This document shows, in pieces, positions 45,756 through 53,350 of a stretch of 64,000 nt of DNA. The position numbers and the translations under genes are program-made. The stretch is taken from positions 2,897,001 to 2,961,000 of the forward strand of contig NZ_CP085876.1 in the NCBI RefSeq assembly GCF_013284245.2, given 5' to 3'. The notes beneath the pieces are model-generated. The model ran no database searches and had not been told where the DNA came from. It saw only the letters and a program-made list of their open reading frames with translations. Numbering within the stretch: position 1 is the first letter of the stretch; every line of letters begins with the position of its first letter. The DNA is from Brevibacillus sp. DP1.3A. Lineage in GTDB: Bacteria > Bacillota > Bacilli > Brevibacillales > Brevibacillaceae.

Positions 45756-46115
45756 TCAAGTGTACTTAAGATGACCAACAATGTTGATGAGCTTGCCAAA
45801 TGAGTCGCGGACGTAGAAACGCCGAACATCCCAAGGCTCATCTGCTGGCCCATATTCAATTGGAAACCCTGCATTTTTCATTCGTTCGATGGCTGTATCG
45901 ATATCATCGACTTCAATTGATAGATCCGGAGTAAGAGTGTGGGAACCTCCCTGTGAAGCAAAACTAATTTGAACGCTCATTTCTTCGGCAGTCCCGTAAG
46001 TTGCGATCCAACCATGATCCATCAATAAATTTAGGCCGAGCACGTCCTGATAAAAGCATTTAGCTGCGGCGATATCCTGGGTGTCTATATTGGCGACGAT
46101 TCGTTTGACCTTCAT
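45756..46115 (-). CDS. VOC-family (glyoxalase-fold) protein
   Basis: 119 aa. VANIDTQDIAAAKCFYQDVLGLNLLMDHGW starts the first beta-alpha-beta unit, and IEVDDIDTAIERMKNAGFPI the second; FYVRDSFGKLINIVGH gives the last ligand. Likely metal-dependent lyase, dioxygenase or resistance protein; substrate unknown. GGAGGG precedes the ATG. Confidence 0.85.
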   Translation of the reverse strand: MKVKRIVANIDTQDIAAAKCFYQDVLGLNLLMDHGWIATYGTAEEMSVQISFASQGGSHTLTPDLSIEVDDIDTAIERMKNAGFPIEYGPADEPWDVRRFYVRDSFGKLINIVGHLKYT

Positions 46116-46245
46116 TTCGTACCCTCCAAATTATTTGCGTTTTTTACTAATCTTTTGATTATTTTACATGAAATATAAGTAATGAACAAAACAATCGATT
46201 TGTAAAACAAGGGAGGGAGAGGGTGGAGATAAGGAGGTGGTTACT

Positions 46246-46524
46246 GTGAAAGAATTTTATCTACTCAGCCTAAAGTGGTCCCGAGCAAAAGATCGGTATG
46301 TATGGTGGGGACAAGACAACGGGGGATATGTTGAAGATTTGAATCAGGCCGGGCTTTATACCGAGGAAACAATCAACAGTATGCCTCGTTACTACAAAAA
46401 TACAAGGGTTGTTCCTGTTCTCAAGGAAGTGGCAGAGAACTTGTTTATCCAGAAAGTAGTCCCTGCCACTAGTGCTAACTGGAACGCGATGAACATTGAC
46501 ATAACTACGTTGAAAGAATACTGA
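46246..46524 (+). CDS. Hypothetical phage-type protein
   Basis: 92 aa from GTG, with AAGGAGGTGG 8 bases upstream. FYLLSLKWSRAKDRYVWWGQ, then YVEDLNQAGLYTEETI. Members of this kind occur in Bacillus phage accessory regions; no function known. Confidence 0.55.
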   Translation: MKEFYLLSLKWSRAKDRYVWWGQDNGGYVEDLNQAGLYTEETINSMPRYYKNTRVVPVLKEVAENLFIQKVVPATSANWNAMNIDITTLKEY

Positions 46525-46551
46525 TTTAACAAAAAGAAGGGCTGAAGTGAC

Positions 46552-46980
46552 TCAGACTCGATCGAGTGGCTTGTATGGTTTAGGGGGCAACTGTGCTTTG
46601 ATTTCATCTCCAAGAAATACCTCTCCACCGATGAGTACAATACCCATTACACCAGCCTTACGGATGAGGTTACCATTTTGCTCTCTGTCTAGTACTGCAG
46701 CCATCAAACCAGGTTGGAAGTTATCCAACTGGGTACAGGGATTACGTAGGCCCGTAAGTTCAACCACAGTTGATTTGCCAATAGTCAGTTTTGTTCCGGT
46801 AGGGAGAGCAAGTAAATCGACACCTTCAGTGGTAATATTTTCACCTATTTGACCAGGAGCGACAGTAAAGCCCTTTTCCTGTAATTCAGTAAACAGCTCC
46901 GAATGGATAAGATGAACCTGACGAAGATTCGGTTGGGTGGGTGCCAGATAATCTTTCCATGAAATAGCACCTCCAGACAT
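46552..46980 (-). pseudogene. MOSC-domain protein, N-terminally truncated
   Basis: 142 residues match the MOSC core: TQPNLRQVHLIHSELF, GQIGENITTEGVDLLALP, GLRNPCTQLDNFQPGLM with the conserved cysteine. Complete relatives have about 50 more residues at the start; here they are replaced by ISWKDYLAP. The ATG at 46980 has no good ribosome binding site, so it is probably a fragment, though it may still be translated. Confidence 0.65.
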
Positions 46981-47096
46981 TATTATAAATGCTTGGAGAG
47001 GTAAGATCGAGTGACTTAACAAAACGGAAATGCAAGATAGTCATTTGCAAATAACAAAGAAGTGTCCCAAAGGACACCCTAATTGAACAGCATTAT

Positions 47097-47432
47097 TTAT
47101 GCTCTTGAAAGTGCATAGATTTCAACCAAAAAGTTTGCTTGTGCACCCTTGGGATTCCCAATGTAAAGAGAACGAGTAGAAATAACATCTGTGATTTTTT
47201 CGCTAACTACTCCAGTAAGATGAGTAGGATCATTGCCACCACTAACATCTTGACTGACATCAAAACTAATTTGATTAGGATTGGAAACTCCACTTATTAC
47301 CCATTGAAAATTAACTGTGTCTGGCGGAAGGACTTCCGTACCAATATTTGAGCTAGAACGATGCGATTGACCAGGCAGCGGGGAAGGAGCGGAATAAATA
47401 GCGCCGATAAACGTCGACTTAAGTGCACTCAT
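47097..47432 (-). CDS. Hypothetical protein, beta-rich
   Basis: 111 aa from ATG 47432 with GAGAGGGTG upstream. SALKSTFIGAIYSAPSPLPG, then VNFQWVISGVSNPNQISFDV. Ends NFLVEIYALSRA. No family or signal peptide recognised. Confidence 0.5.
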   Translation of the reverse strand: MSALKSTFIGAIYSAPSPLPGQSHRSSSNIGTEVLPPDTVNFQWVISGVSNPNQISFDVSQDVSGGNDPTHLTGVVSEKITDVISTRSLYIGNPKGAQANFLVEIYALSRA

Positions 47433-47572
47433 GAAAAAACACCCTCTCAGGAAAGTAACTACATGAAGATCATATTTCAAGAAAATGGTAAATATGCAAT
47501 CGATTTTAAACAACTTACTAGAAGTACGGGGCATTTTACAAAGCACACGATTTGATAAATAGGAGGCCTTGT

Positions 47573-47749
47573 ATGGATGAGTCAATGAAGAAAGAAATCG
47601 AAATGGTCAAGCAGCGTGACAGATGTGAGGATTGTGTGTGGCAAGGTAACATCGATTTCTATTGTGACGATTGTAGACTTGCTGAAAACGGAAGATATTT
47701 TGGCCCTGATATGTTTTTGCCACGGCCTCGTAAAGTGGAGGTCGTCTAA
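47573..47749 (+). CDS. Small zinc-ribbon-like phage protein
   Basis: 58 aa with CEDC and CDDC pairs 13 residues apart, a likely zinc ribbon. AGGAGGCC precedes the ATG; the shared block CACACGATTTGATAAA lies just upstream. The stop overlaps the next start (TAAATG). Confidence 0.6.
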   Translation: MDESMKKEIEMVKQRDRCEDCVWQGNIDFYCDDCRLAENGRYFGPDMFLPRPRKVEVV

Positions 47750-47941
47750 ATGAAACGTGAAATGTCAGAAAACCTTAAAAGCATTACTATCGGGCAAGTT
47801 TTGGAGTATTGAAAACGGAGGCAAGAAGCAAAAATGATGGGGGAATTCAAGGCTTTGGGCAGGGAAAACCGAGACAGACACGGACTAACGGATAGGGAAG
47901 CAATCGCTTTGCTTAGCCTAGAGATCAATATCCAAGCTTAA
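47750..47941 (+). pseudogene. Phage protein with in-frame TGA
   Basis: MKREMSENLKSITIGQVLEY ends at TGA 47810-47812; the same frame continues KRRQEAKMMGEFKALGREN to TAA. A TGG to TGA change would explain it. Final stop lies in the junction motif. Confidence 0.55.
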
Positions 47942-48003
47942 CACAAACTCAATTATGAAAAACAATCAGCTCGATTAGATAAAAAGACATGAACGAAAGA
48001 GAC

Positions 48004-48041
48004 GAAAAAAAGACCACCCCTCTACCATTTTCATGGTCTTT
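48004..48041 (-). terminator. Terminator of the Cys-rich peptide 48069-48173
   Basis: AAAGACCA / TGGTCTTT stem with TTTTTTTC on the minus strand. Confidence 0.8.
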
Positions 48042-48068
48042 GGGATAGCCTCTTTTGTAATAAATCAC

Positions 48069-48173
48069 TTAGTCAGGACACATGCATTTAGTGTAGGGTG
48101 GAAACCAAAGGCAGGGAGGAGTACATCTAGCTAGGGGTTTACTACCTATCTTTTGAAGAAGTTTTTTGAACAT
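48069..48173 (-). CDS. Small cysteine-rich peptide, family 2 member 2
   Basis: 34 aa. MFKKLLQKIGSK matches the start of the peptide at 28681-28791; four cysteines lie in C-X3-C-X8-C-X-C. AGGAGGTGATTA precedes the ATG exactly as in the paralogue, and a clear terminator follows. The cationic amphipathic N-terminus recalls delta-lysin-like or leaderless bacteriocin peptides. No immunity or export gene is adjacent. Confidence 0.65.
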   Translation of the reverse strand: MFKKLLQKIGSKPLARCTPPCLWFPPYTKCMCPD

Positions 48174-48315
48174 TCCTAATCACCTCCTATTTATGGATGA
48201 ATTTAACTTTCAATTAAAATAGTAACACATGGAGATAGATATTTGTATACAGACTTTTCTGAAATTTAACTGAGCATGTAAGAAATAGCAAGCAACAGGA
48301 TAGTAATATTTCCTC

Positions 48316-48888
48316 TTGCTCAGCGAGATAAACAGGAGGGAGGGAACGGGACTGAAATGCCCACGCATCCTACATTACCCCGGCAGCAAATGGAGCATGG
48401 CTGACTGGATCATCGAGCATATGCCAGAACATACCACATATTTGGAACCATACTTCGGATCCGGAGCAGTATTTTTCAACAAAGAATCATCCGCTCTTGA
48501 AACGATCAATGACCTTGATGGAGAGGTGGTAAATCTGTTCAAAGTTATCCGTGATCATCCAAATAGAACAACAGCCAGCTTTGCACTTGATTGAACGTTA
48601 TAAAAATCCAAGCGTTTTGATTTATGCGGATCCACCTTATTTGTTATCAACAAGGAGCAAACGTTTGTACAAGAAAGAGATGACGGATGCTGACCATATT
48701 GAATTGCTCGACGCATTAGAAGAACATCCGGGACCTGTGATACTAAGTGGTTACGATAATGATTTATACAACATTTGCCTAAAGCATTGGCGGAAATGGG
48801 TCGCATCAGAACAGAAGTTATCTGGATCAATCCAGTGGCAGCTGATCAAGTGGGGCAGCAGACAATCTTCTCGCTGCCCGGCATATAG
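48316..48888 (+). pseudogene. DNA adenine methylase (Dam family) with internal deletion
   Basis: HYPGSKWSMADWIIEHMPEH and TTYLEPYFGSGAVFFNK give the start (motif I), then VVNLFKVIRDHPN. The next segment, in another frame, is ALHLIERYKNPSVLIYADPPYLLS with the catalytic DPPY, then LDALEEHPGPVILSGYDNDLYN. A further shift gives the end VIWINPVAADQVGQQTIFS. About 60 to 80 middle residues are lost. Confidence 0.85.
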
Positions 48889-48931
48889 CGGATAGATGCA
48901 AAATGCTCAGAGTGTTATGTACTTCTTCAAA

Positions 48932-49156
48932 CTACTCGTAGTATTTCGCAGCATATAAGATTTTTGCGAAGGCTTCCCAAGAAGGGATGTCTGGCGACAT
49001 TGGGGTTTCAAGCCAAGCAGCCATTGATTCGAGAAAATGATTTAGGGAGATATTTTCCCAATCTGGATTGTTTTCTAACTCAGCGAGCGATCTTTGAATA
49101 AAATCGATTAGGTCCTGTTTTGTATATGTTTGACTATCTTTTTGACCAACGTCCAT
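48932..49156 (-). CDS. DUF7660-like small protein
   Basis: 74 aa: TKQDLIDFIQRSLAELENNP, then LNHFLESMAAWLET and WEAFAKILYAAKYYE. The block order matches small proteins (DUF7660) often beside polymorphic-toxin or immunity genes. No toxin seen nearby. Confidence 0.55.
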   Translation of the reverse strand: MDVGQKDSQTYTKQDLIDFIQRSLAELENNPDWENISLNHFLESMAAWLETPMSPDIPSWEAFAKILYAAKYYE

Positions 49157-49200
49157 ACAAGGTTCTCCTCAATTTGCTCAATTTGATAATCAATGTCGCA

Positions 49201-49422
49201 TTACATTAAATCTGGATTGTTCATTGATATTTGTCGAACCGAAGGAAACTCAGAGGGGGAGATACAAAAAATCACATAACTATCTGGATAGTGACTAAGG
49301 ATATCAATTTGTCGATAGGGTTGTTTTTCAAGACAAAAGTTTAGGTTATGCAGCTTAATTTCTTGATGAAGGTATTTAGGAAGATAAGTTGAGTTATTAC
49401 GGTCAATAGTTATTTGCAGCAT
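49201..49422 (-). CDS. Hypothetical protein
   Basis: 73 aa (MLQITIDRNNSTYLPKYLHQ). No ribosome binding site of note; lies 44 bases downstream of the previous minus gene's start side in order. Could be a fragment. Confidence 0.3.
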   Translation of the reverse strand: MLQITIDRNNSTYLPKYLHQEIKLHNLNFCLEKQPYRQIDILSHYPDSYVIFCISPSEFPSVRQISMNNPDLM

Positions 49423-49649
49423 GGAAGGCCACTTGTTTTAATTCGCCTCTCCAATAGCTAGATACACTACCTTCATAACAGATGTCTTCCAACAGACGTT
49501 TATGTAACTTTTTTCGTTGCCTTTTATTCAATGTTCATCACCATATGCCTTTGTTTTTAAATGTGGGATTTTTTTGAAGTTTAAACCGCTTTTTTCCCTT
49601 GAACAAGCAAATTTACAAAATGTGTACTTGGTATATTGACCATCATTAG

Positions 49650-49674
49650 AATGAAAAAACCCGGCAATAGCCGG
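49650..49674 (-). terminator. Terminator of the tautomerase gene
   Basis: CCCGGC / GCCGGG stem with TTTTTTC on the minus strand. Confidence 0.9.
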
Positions 49675-49689
49675 GCGGTTGAAAACTAC

Positions 49690-49884
49690 CTATTGTTTTC
49701 TGAAGTCGTCAGTAAGAATGCCGGAGAACCCCCAATTTTCATCATCAATTTCTTCAATAACGATGTGAGTATGTTCAGGTTTTTTGCCAAGAACGTTAAC
49801 AAGAGTTTCAGTGAACTCTTTCACAATCTGAGCCTTTTGATCACGGGTTGTACCTTTTGTAATTTGAAGGTTGATATATGGCAT
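49690..49884 (-). CDS. 4-oxalocrotonate tautomerase family protein
   Basis: 64 aa. The start MPYINLQITKG exposes catalytic Pro-1 after Met removal; the chain TRDQKAQIVKEFTETLVNVLGKKPEHTHI and length fit the family. Arg residues usual near 11 and 39 are partly changed. Substrate unknown. Confidence 0.85.
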   Translation of the reverse strand: MPYINLQITKGTTRDQKAQIVKEFTETLVNVLGKKPEHTHIVIEEIDDENWGFSGILTDDFRKQ

Positions 49885-50008
49885 TTGTCCACATCTCCAA
49901 TCAGTTTCTTTTATAACGTAGACGGACAAGTTAACAAATAGTTTCAATCATATTAACAGATTGGGTGACACGGATTTTTTAACTTAATAGTTAGGGAGGC
50001 AAATAGCC

Positions 50009-50263
50009 ATGACAGTTTACAAGATCAAGGGTCTATCAGGAACAGTCGAGCAGGTGATTACCTTGTCAGCGGAAACACCCGAGCAAGCGTTGGAAGATGC
50101 GAAGCAATACTTTCCCGAAAGATTGCATGGTCACCTGTCTGTCAGCTCAGACGATTCAGAGTACCGGGAATTGCTTCGGAAAAACGGCTATCCAGAGCAC
50201 GTTCTGGCTCTATTCAGCGACGAGGACTGCGAGGGCGAATGCGAGGCGGTGGGGATTGTATGA
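50009..50263 (+). CDS. Hypothetical phage-type protein
   Basis: 84 aa: TVYKIKGLSGTVEQVITLSA, then EQALEDAKQYFPERL; acidic Cys-containing end (DEDCEGECEAVG). AGGGAGGC upstream. Overlaps the next gene by four bases. Confidence 0.55.
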   Translation: MTVYKIKGLSGTVEQVITLSAETPEQALEDAKQYFPERLHGHLSVSSDDSEYRELLRKNGYPEHVLALFSDEDCEGECEAVGIV

Positions 50264-50493
50264 CAAGTCCGACCATGAACATCCTGGGCATAACCTGCAA
50301 TGACGTGTTCGGAGTAAAGTGGTTCGAGGTTCGGATCGAAGGGATCGGCAATGTAGAGATCATGCTCGACACCATGAAGGGCTTCGGTGTAACCAAAACT
50401 CTGAACGGGACCAAGAAGTTGAGAGCCTGGCTGCAAACGGAAGAAGGAAAGGTGTTTGTTCTCGGGAAGAGCGGTCACTTAACACAGCGGTAA
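50260..50493 (+). CDS. Hypothetical phage-type protein
   Basis: 77 aa from ATG 50260, overlapping the previous stop (ATGA). VKWFEVRIEGIGNVEIMLDT, then VFVLGKSGHLTQR at the end. The last codons and stop coincide with the junction motif, here read in a different frame from the other genes that end at it. Confidence 0.5.
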   Translation: MTSPTMNILGITCNDVFGVKWFEVRIEGIGNVEIMLDTMKGFGVTKTLNGTKKLRAWLQTEEGKVFVLGKSGHLTQR

Positions 50494-50498
50494 CTATG

Positions 50499-50840
50499 TT
50501 AAGAGTGATTCTTCTTTGTAAAATCAACAAATTGATTGCTTATGCTAGGCTTGGTGGAAATGTAAATTAGCTCTCCAGAGTTACCCTCGATTAGTGTATT
50601 AAATGTTCTTTTGTTTCGGATTTCAACTTCGATATTGTTACCAAAGTCATCTTCAAAAACCATCAGGTAGTTTTTCATTTGAGGAGATATACCGTTACGT
50701 GAGATTTGTATTTCTTTTCTTTTTAAAGTACAAGGCACGGCGATCCGCGTACCACTTTTTTTCAAGCTTTCTTGTTTCCAGAACAAAAACAGGATGATAG
50801 ACACAACAACAATTGGAAAGAGAATTTTAAGCAAGCTCAT
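50499..50840 (-). CDS. Membrane protein, DUF2500-like
   Basis: 113 aa. One transmembrane helix (ILFPIVVVSIILFLFW) leads to a beta domain: YLMVFEDDFGNNIEVEIRN, then LIEGNSGELIYIST. This resembles DUF2500/DUF7489 proteins. Start at ATG 50840 has a weak ribosome binding site; upstream in-frame codons are open. Confidence 0.5.
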   Translation of the reverse strand: MSLLKILFPIVVVSIILFLFWKQESLKKSGTRIAVPCTLKRKEIQISRNGISPQMKNYLMVFEDDFGNNIEVEIRNKRTFNTLIEGNSGELIYISTKPSISNQFVDFTKKNHS

Positions 50841-50966
50841 AGTGTCCACGGTATACCACCATTCATTTGGTCTATGGTTGAATGTACGAAATAATAAGTC
50901 GCTGGTTTCACCAGTGATCCAAAAAACAAATGGAACTCTTACGATACACAACACACGATTTGATAA

Positions 50967-51002
50967 ATAAAAAAGACACTCCTTGAATAATGAAGGAGTG
51001 TC
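50967..51002 (-). terminator. Terminator of peptide C
   Basis: Same GACACTCCTT / AAGGAGTGTC stem as for peptide B, with TTTTTTATTT. Confidence 0.9.
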
Positions 51003-51081
51003 CATGAAGTCCAAAATTAGTGTTGGGATTATACTTGGACATTCTCTTTTAAGAAAACGATCGCGGTATCTTAGAGGATGG

Positions 51082-51270
51082 TCATACTGGTGGGCGGGTA
51101 GGGCAACATAAACCGCAGTCATCATCCCAGCAACACGGGAAACAACGTCTAGCTCGTGATTGATATTGCCTAGATGATTCATATTGCCCATATGATTCAT
51201 ATGGTTGATATTGCACCAATTGACCTTTTACTTTCTTGAATTTCTTAGAAACAGATTTCTTCTTTTTCAT
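51082..51270 (-). CDS. Small Lys-start, Cys-rich peptide, family 1 member C
   Basis: 62 aa. Identical first 19 residues to B, a longer Tyr/Gln/Ser linker with repeats of ESYGQYESSRQYQ type, then RRCFPCCWDDDCGLCCPTRPP with six cysteines. The linker length difference between B and C is a small in-frame expansion. AAAGGGGGAAG upstream. Confidence 0.75.
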   Translation of the reverse strand: MKKKKSVSKKFKKVKGQLVQYQPYESYGQYESSRQYQSRARRCFPCCWDDDCGLCCPTRPPV

Positions 51271-51671
51271 GAGGTACTTCCCCCTTTATAACGATCTAAG
51301 ATAACTTATTAACAAAATTTACCTCTTGACTAGACGAGTGCTTGCAATCGTCAAAAATGGACGTAAAAAACTGCAGGCGCAGTGGGAGAGGATGTTCTTT
51401 ACAAAACATTACTTAAGAAAAGGTGGGCGAATAAGTTACTTGTTGAAGTGGAAGCAGTAGCGAATGGAAGTAATGCATCACTTGTTTTGCCTAACGGAAC
51501 GAAATTTCGACATGTGTCTGCTGGAATAGATAAACCCTTGGGAAGAGGAGTTTATGTTTGGAGCAATTTTATTAACGGGACCAATAATTGCGTTCGCTTT
51601 GAATTTAATTACTCCCAAAAGAAGTCTCTCTCTTCTATACGGCGACGGACGGGGAGTGACACTTGGCTTGA
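51271..51671 (+). other. Upstream region of peptide C and a gene scar
   Basis: 51271-51420 belongs to the duplicated cassette. Beyond it a plus-strand frame (KRWANKLLVEVEAVANGSN ... GIDKPLGRGVYV) and, after AAGAGGAG, a second frame (MFGAILLTGPIIAFALNL) look like ends of two former genes. I cannot name either. Confidence 0.35.
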
Positions 51672-51701
51672 CAAAAAAAAGAGCCACAGTAAGCGGCTCT
51701 C
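51672..51701 (-). terminator. Terminator of the lectin-like gene
   Basis: AGAGCC / GGCTCT stem with TTTTTTTTG on the minus strand. Confidence 0.88.
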
Positions 51702-51712
51702 TCATTATAATC

Positions 51713-52252
51713 TTATTTCCCGTAAGTATTTGTAGCCCAGACAGGATACCAGCCTTTATCAGCGTGCTTTGTGTTATAAACAACTGTATTACCGTCATCT
51801 TGAACAACTAGAATGTCGCCAGTGAGGTCAGCTGGCACATTACTTTTTCCGTAATGGCGTGGAGCCCAATCTTCGGGAGCAAATCTCCATATAGTATAGC
51901 CTTTTCCCCTTTCTTGTAAACCAAGAGCTACTGGGAAATTAAGAGTTTTGGCGAATCCTAAATATTCGGGATAATATGATTTATAATAACCAGTAGCTGG
52001 ATCAATATAATCAGCATGAAATTTAGCAGTGCCTGAAGCCCAGAGAGACGTTGTGGAATTATTGAAATTCTTATAAAGTACGAGATTTCCATCGTTCTGC
52101 ATGATGAGGGAATATATACCATTATTCGAGGTTAACACTTGACCTTTTTCGAGTGTTTCACCAACTTTGAGCGTACTCTTTGCAGACGCCGCTGAGACAA
52201 TGGAGAGCTGAAGCATGAATATCGCAAACAAAATTAATGAGAATTTTTTCAT
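51713..52252 (-). CDS. Secreted bulb-type lectin-like protein
   Basis: 179 aa. Signal peptide MKKFSLILFAIFMLQLS ... SAASA. The mature part has two mannose-binding-lectin-type motifs: SLIMQNDGNLVLYKN near residue 50 and LVVQDDGNTVVYN near 160, variants of QxDxNxVxY. L-type B_lectin proteins of this size include lectin-like bacteriocins, but a sugar-binding or spore/surface role is equally possible. Independent unit with terminator. Confidence 0.8.
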   Translation of the reverse strand: MKKFSLILFAIFMLQLSIVSAASAKSTLKVGETLEKGQVLTSNNGIYSLIMQNDGNLVLYKNFNNSTTSLWASGTAKFHADYIDPATGYYKSYYPEYLGFAKTLNFPVALGLQERGKGYTIWRFAPEDWAPRHYGKSNVPADLTGDILVVQDDGNTVVYNTKHADKGWYPVWATNTYGK

Positions 52253-52312
52253 AATAACCTCTTTTCTAATAGTATTTTAATTCTGGTGCAAAGCTTGTTA
52301 TAAAGTGGTTGT

Positions 52313-52465
52313 GAGGAAATATTTACCGATAAAACTAGTGGTGCAAAAGATAAAAGGCAAGGATTGGAAGATGTTTTTCGATTTGTTCGTCCTTCTGATA
52401 CCTTAGTGGTTTGGCGTTTGGATCGTTTAGGAAGGTATGGTCAGGAATTTTTAGGGTTTATTTAA
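52313..52465 (+). pseudogene. Serine recombinase (resolvase) fragment
   Basis: FTDKTSGAKDKRQGLEDVF then RPSDTLVVWRLDRLGRYGQE is the middle of a Tn3-type resolvase catalytic domain. The catalytic serine start and the DNA-binding end are missing. Translation stops exactly in TTTAACACAACG, so the fragment was cut at the junction motif. Confidence 0.75.
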
Positions 52466-52620
52466 CACAACGTACACTTAAACATTAGCATCAACCTTTC
52501 TATGATAATACCAATATATTCCACTATATATGATGTCCATTCTCATTGCTTTAGGAGATATTGTCGAATAGTAGACAAGTGGACGACATTTTGAGCAAAA
52601 GTGAGAAAAGCAAATGATCC
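52466..52620 (-). other. Remnant of the secreted-repeat gene's upstream region
   Basis: Resembles the upstream region of 38819-39388 (ACCAATATAT, TTTAGGAGA, ATTGTCGAA blocks). It runs into GGTTGATGCTAATGTTTAAG, the first codons, and then ends at the junction motif after three codons. The body of the gene is gone. Confidence 0.55.
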
Positions 52621-52812
52621 TCTAATCAATAGATTTACGAGGATGATATTTTGCAAAGTCCGGAGAGAGTGCTTGGCGAAGTGAAGTGAGTTCATGAGAG
52701 TGCAGACCCTTTAGCTTACTGGAAGCATCAAAGTGATTGTGAATATGACATAATCATAGGAAACTTTACGAAAATCCGGAGTTGTTAGAAGCTGTTTAAC
52801 ATAAGAGAAAGT

Positions 52813-52843
52813 AAGAAAACGAGAGCATGATCGCCCTCGTTCT
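52813..52843 (-). terminator. Terminator of the secreted peptide 52859-52990
   Basis: GAACGAGGGC / GCTCTCGTTTTC arms with T-rich end on the minus strand. Confidence 0.75.
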
Positions 52844-52858
52844 CTATGAAAATAGCAA

Positions 52859-52990
52859 TTATCCTCTACTGCAAAGAGTAATCCACGGAGGGCAAACCCC
52901 CCAGCCCAACGGGGAAGCGGAAGCAGAAGCAGCAACCGGAACAGAAGCTACAATCATTACAGTGAAAACAACAGCAAGCAACTTTTTCAT
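52859..52990 (-). CDS. Small secreted two-cysteine peptide
   Basis: 43 aa. MKKLLAVVFTVMIVASVPVA is a standard signal peptide with cleavage likely after ASA. The predicted mature peptide is about 17-20 residues ending GWGVCPPWITLCSRG, able to form one disulfide loop. AGGGGGTGAT lies before the ATG and a terminator follows. A pheromone- or bacteriocin-like role is possible; unproven. Confidence 0.65.
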   Translation of the reverse strand: MKKLLAVVFTVMIVASVPVAASASASPLGWGVCPPWITLCSRG

Positions 52991-53077
52991 ATGTATCACC
53001 CCCTGTCTAAATGTTCTAAATATAATATACCATTAATTACAAATTATGTAAAAATATCGATGCGGGGAAGTGAAATT

Positions 53078-53350
53078 GTGTGCGAGCACATGTGGTGGAT
53101 TGACGGAGAAGAAAAGCTGTTTTGCGTTAAGTGTGGGCAGGCAGCGGAGCCAAAGTATTTAACACAATATTACTTGAGAGAAGGGGAGGATGGAATGAAG
53201 TGTAGCAGACATAATTTTGCTAGCGAAAAAAGAAAAACTCCTGCAAGAAGACAGGAGTCGAAAATGTTTTCTCGCTATATCAAGGGTTCTGACGAAACCG
53301 AAGCAATTGCACAACTGCGTGTCCATCAAATTCCTTTTATGGCGATTTAG
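53078..53350 (+). CDS. Zinc-ribbon phage protein, probably fused by rearrangement
   Basis: 90 aa from GTG with GGGGAAGTG upstream. The first 30 residues (CEHMWWIDGEEKLFCVKCGQ) are a typical short phage zinc-ribbon protein. After EPKYL the frame crosses the junction motif and enters the terminator of the opposite gene, so the rest is probably not original coding sequence. Confidence 0.45.
   Translation: MCEHMWWIDGEEKLFCVKCGQAAEPKYLTQYYLREGEDGMKCSRHNFASEKRKTPARRQESKMFSRYIKGSDETEAIAQLRVHQIPFMAI
53226..53258 (-). terminator. Terminator of the 53337-53687 gene
   Basis: ACTCCTG / CAGGAGT stem with TTTTCTTTTTT on the minus strand. Confidence 0.8.

Larger units (their letters stand above)
50960..51420 (-). 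repeat. Duplicated peptide cassette, copy C
   Basis: Counterpart of 38260-38700. Terminator, 3' untranslated region, coding region and upstream about 150 bases are nearly the same. The left end coincides with CACACGATTTGATAAA. Confidence 0.8.
33362..53167 (+). repeat. Dispersed oriented junction motif TTAACACAA
   Basis: The exact 9-mer occurs on the plus strand at 33362, 34870, 39860, 47938, 52462 and 53159. Close variants in the same orientation lie at 37807, 45726, 46526, 47016, 50479, 52796, 53845 and 55555. Extended forms recur: TTAACA-AACGGTAA at 34870, 45726 and 50479 (with one change), and TTTAACACAAGAGAAA-like at 39859, 52795 and 53844. Nearly all lie at a gene end or between genes, whatever the strand of those genes. 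A related block CACACGATTTGATAAA lies at 35213, 47544 and 50952. Confidence 0.6.

Noticed and set aside
47810..47812. TGA or TAG readthrough or recoding in island genes
   Set aside because: The interrupted genes use different stops (TAG, TGA) and others carry frameshifts; plain decay explains all without recoding.
52711..52935. Minus frame overlapping the small secreted peptide
   Set aside because: It runs through the peptide gene's terminator and lacks a ribosome binding site; the 43-codon gene in another frame has all signals.
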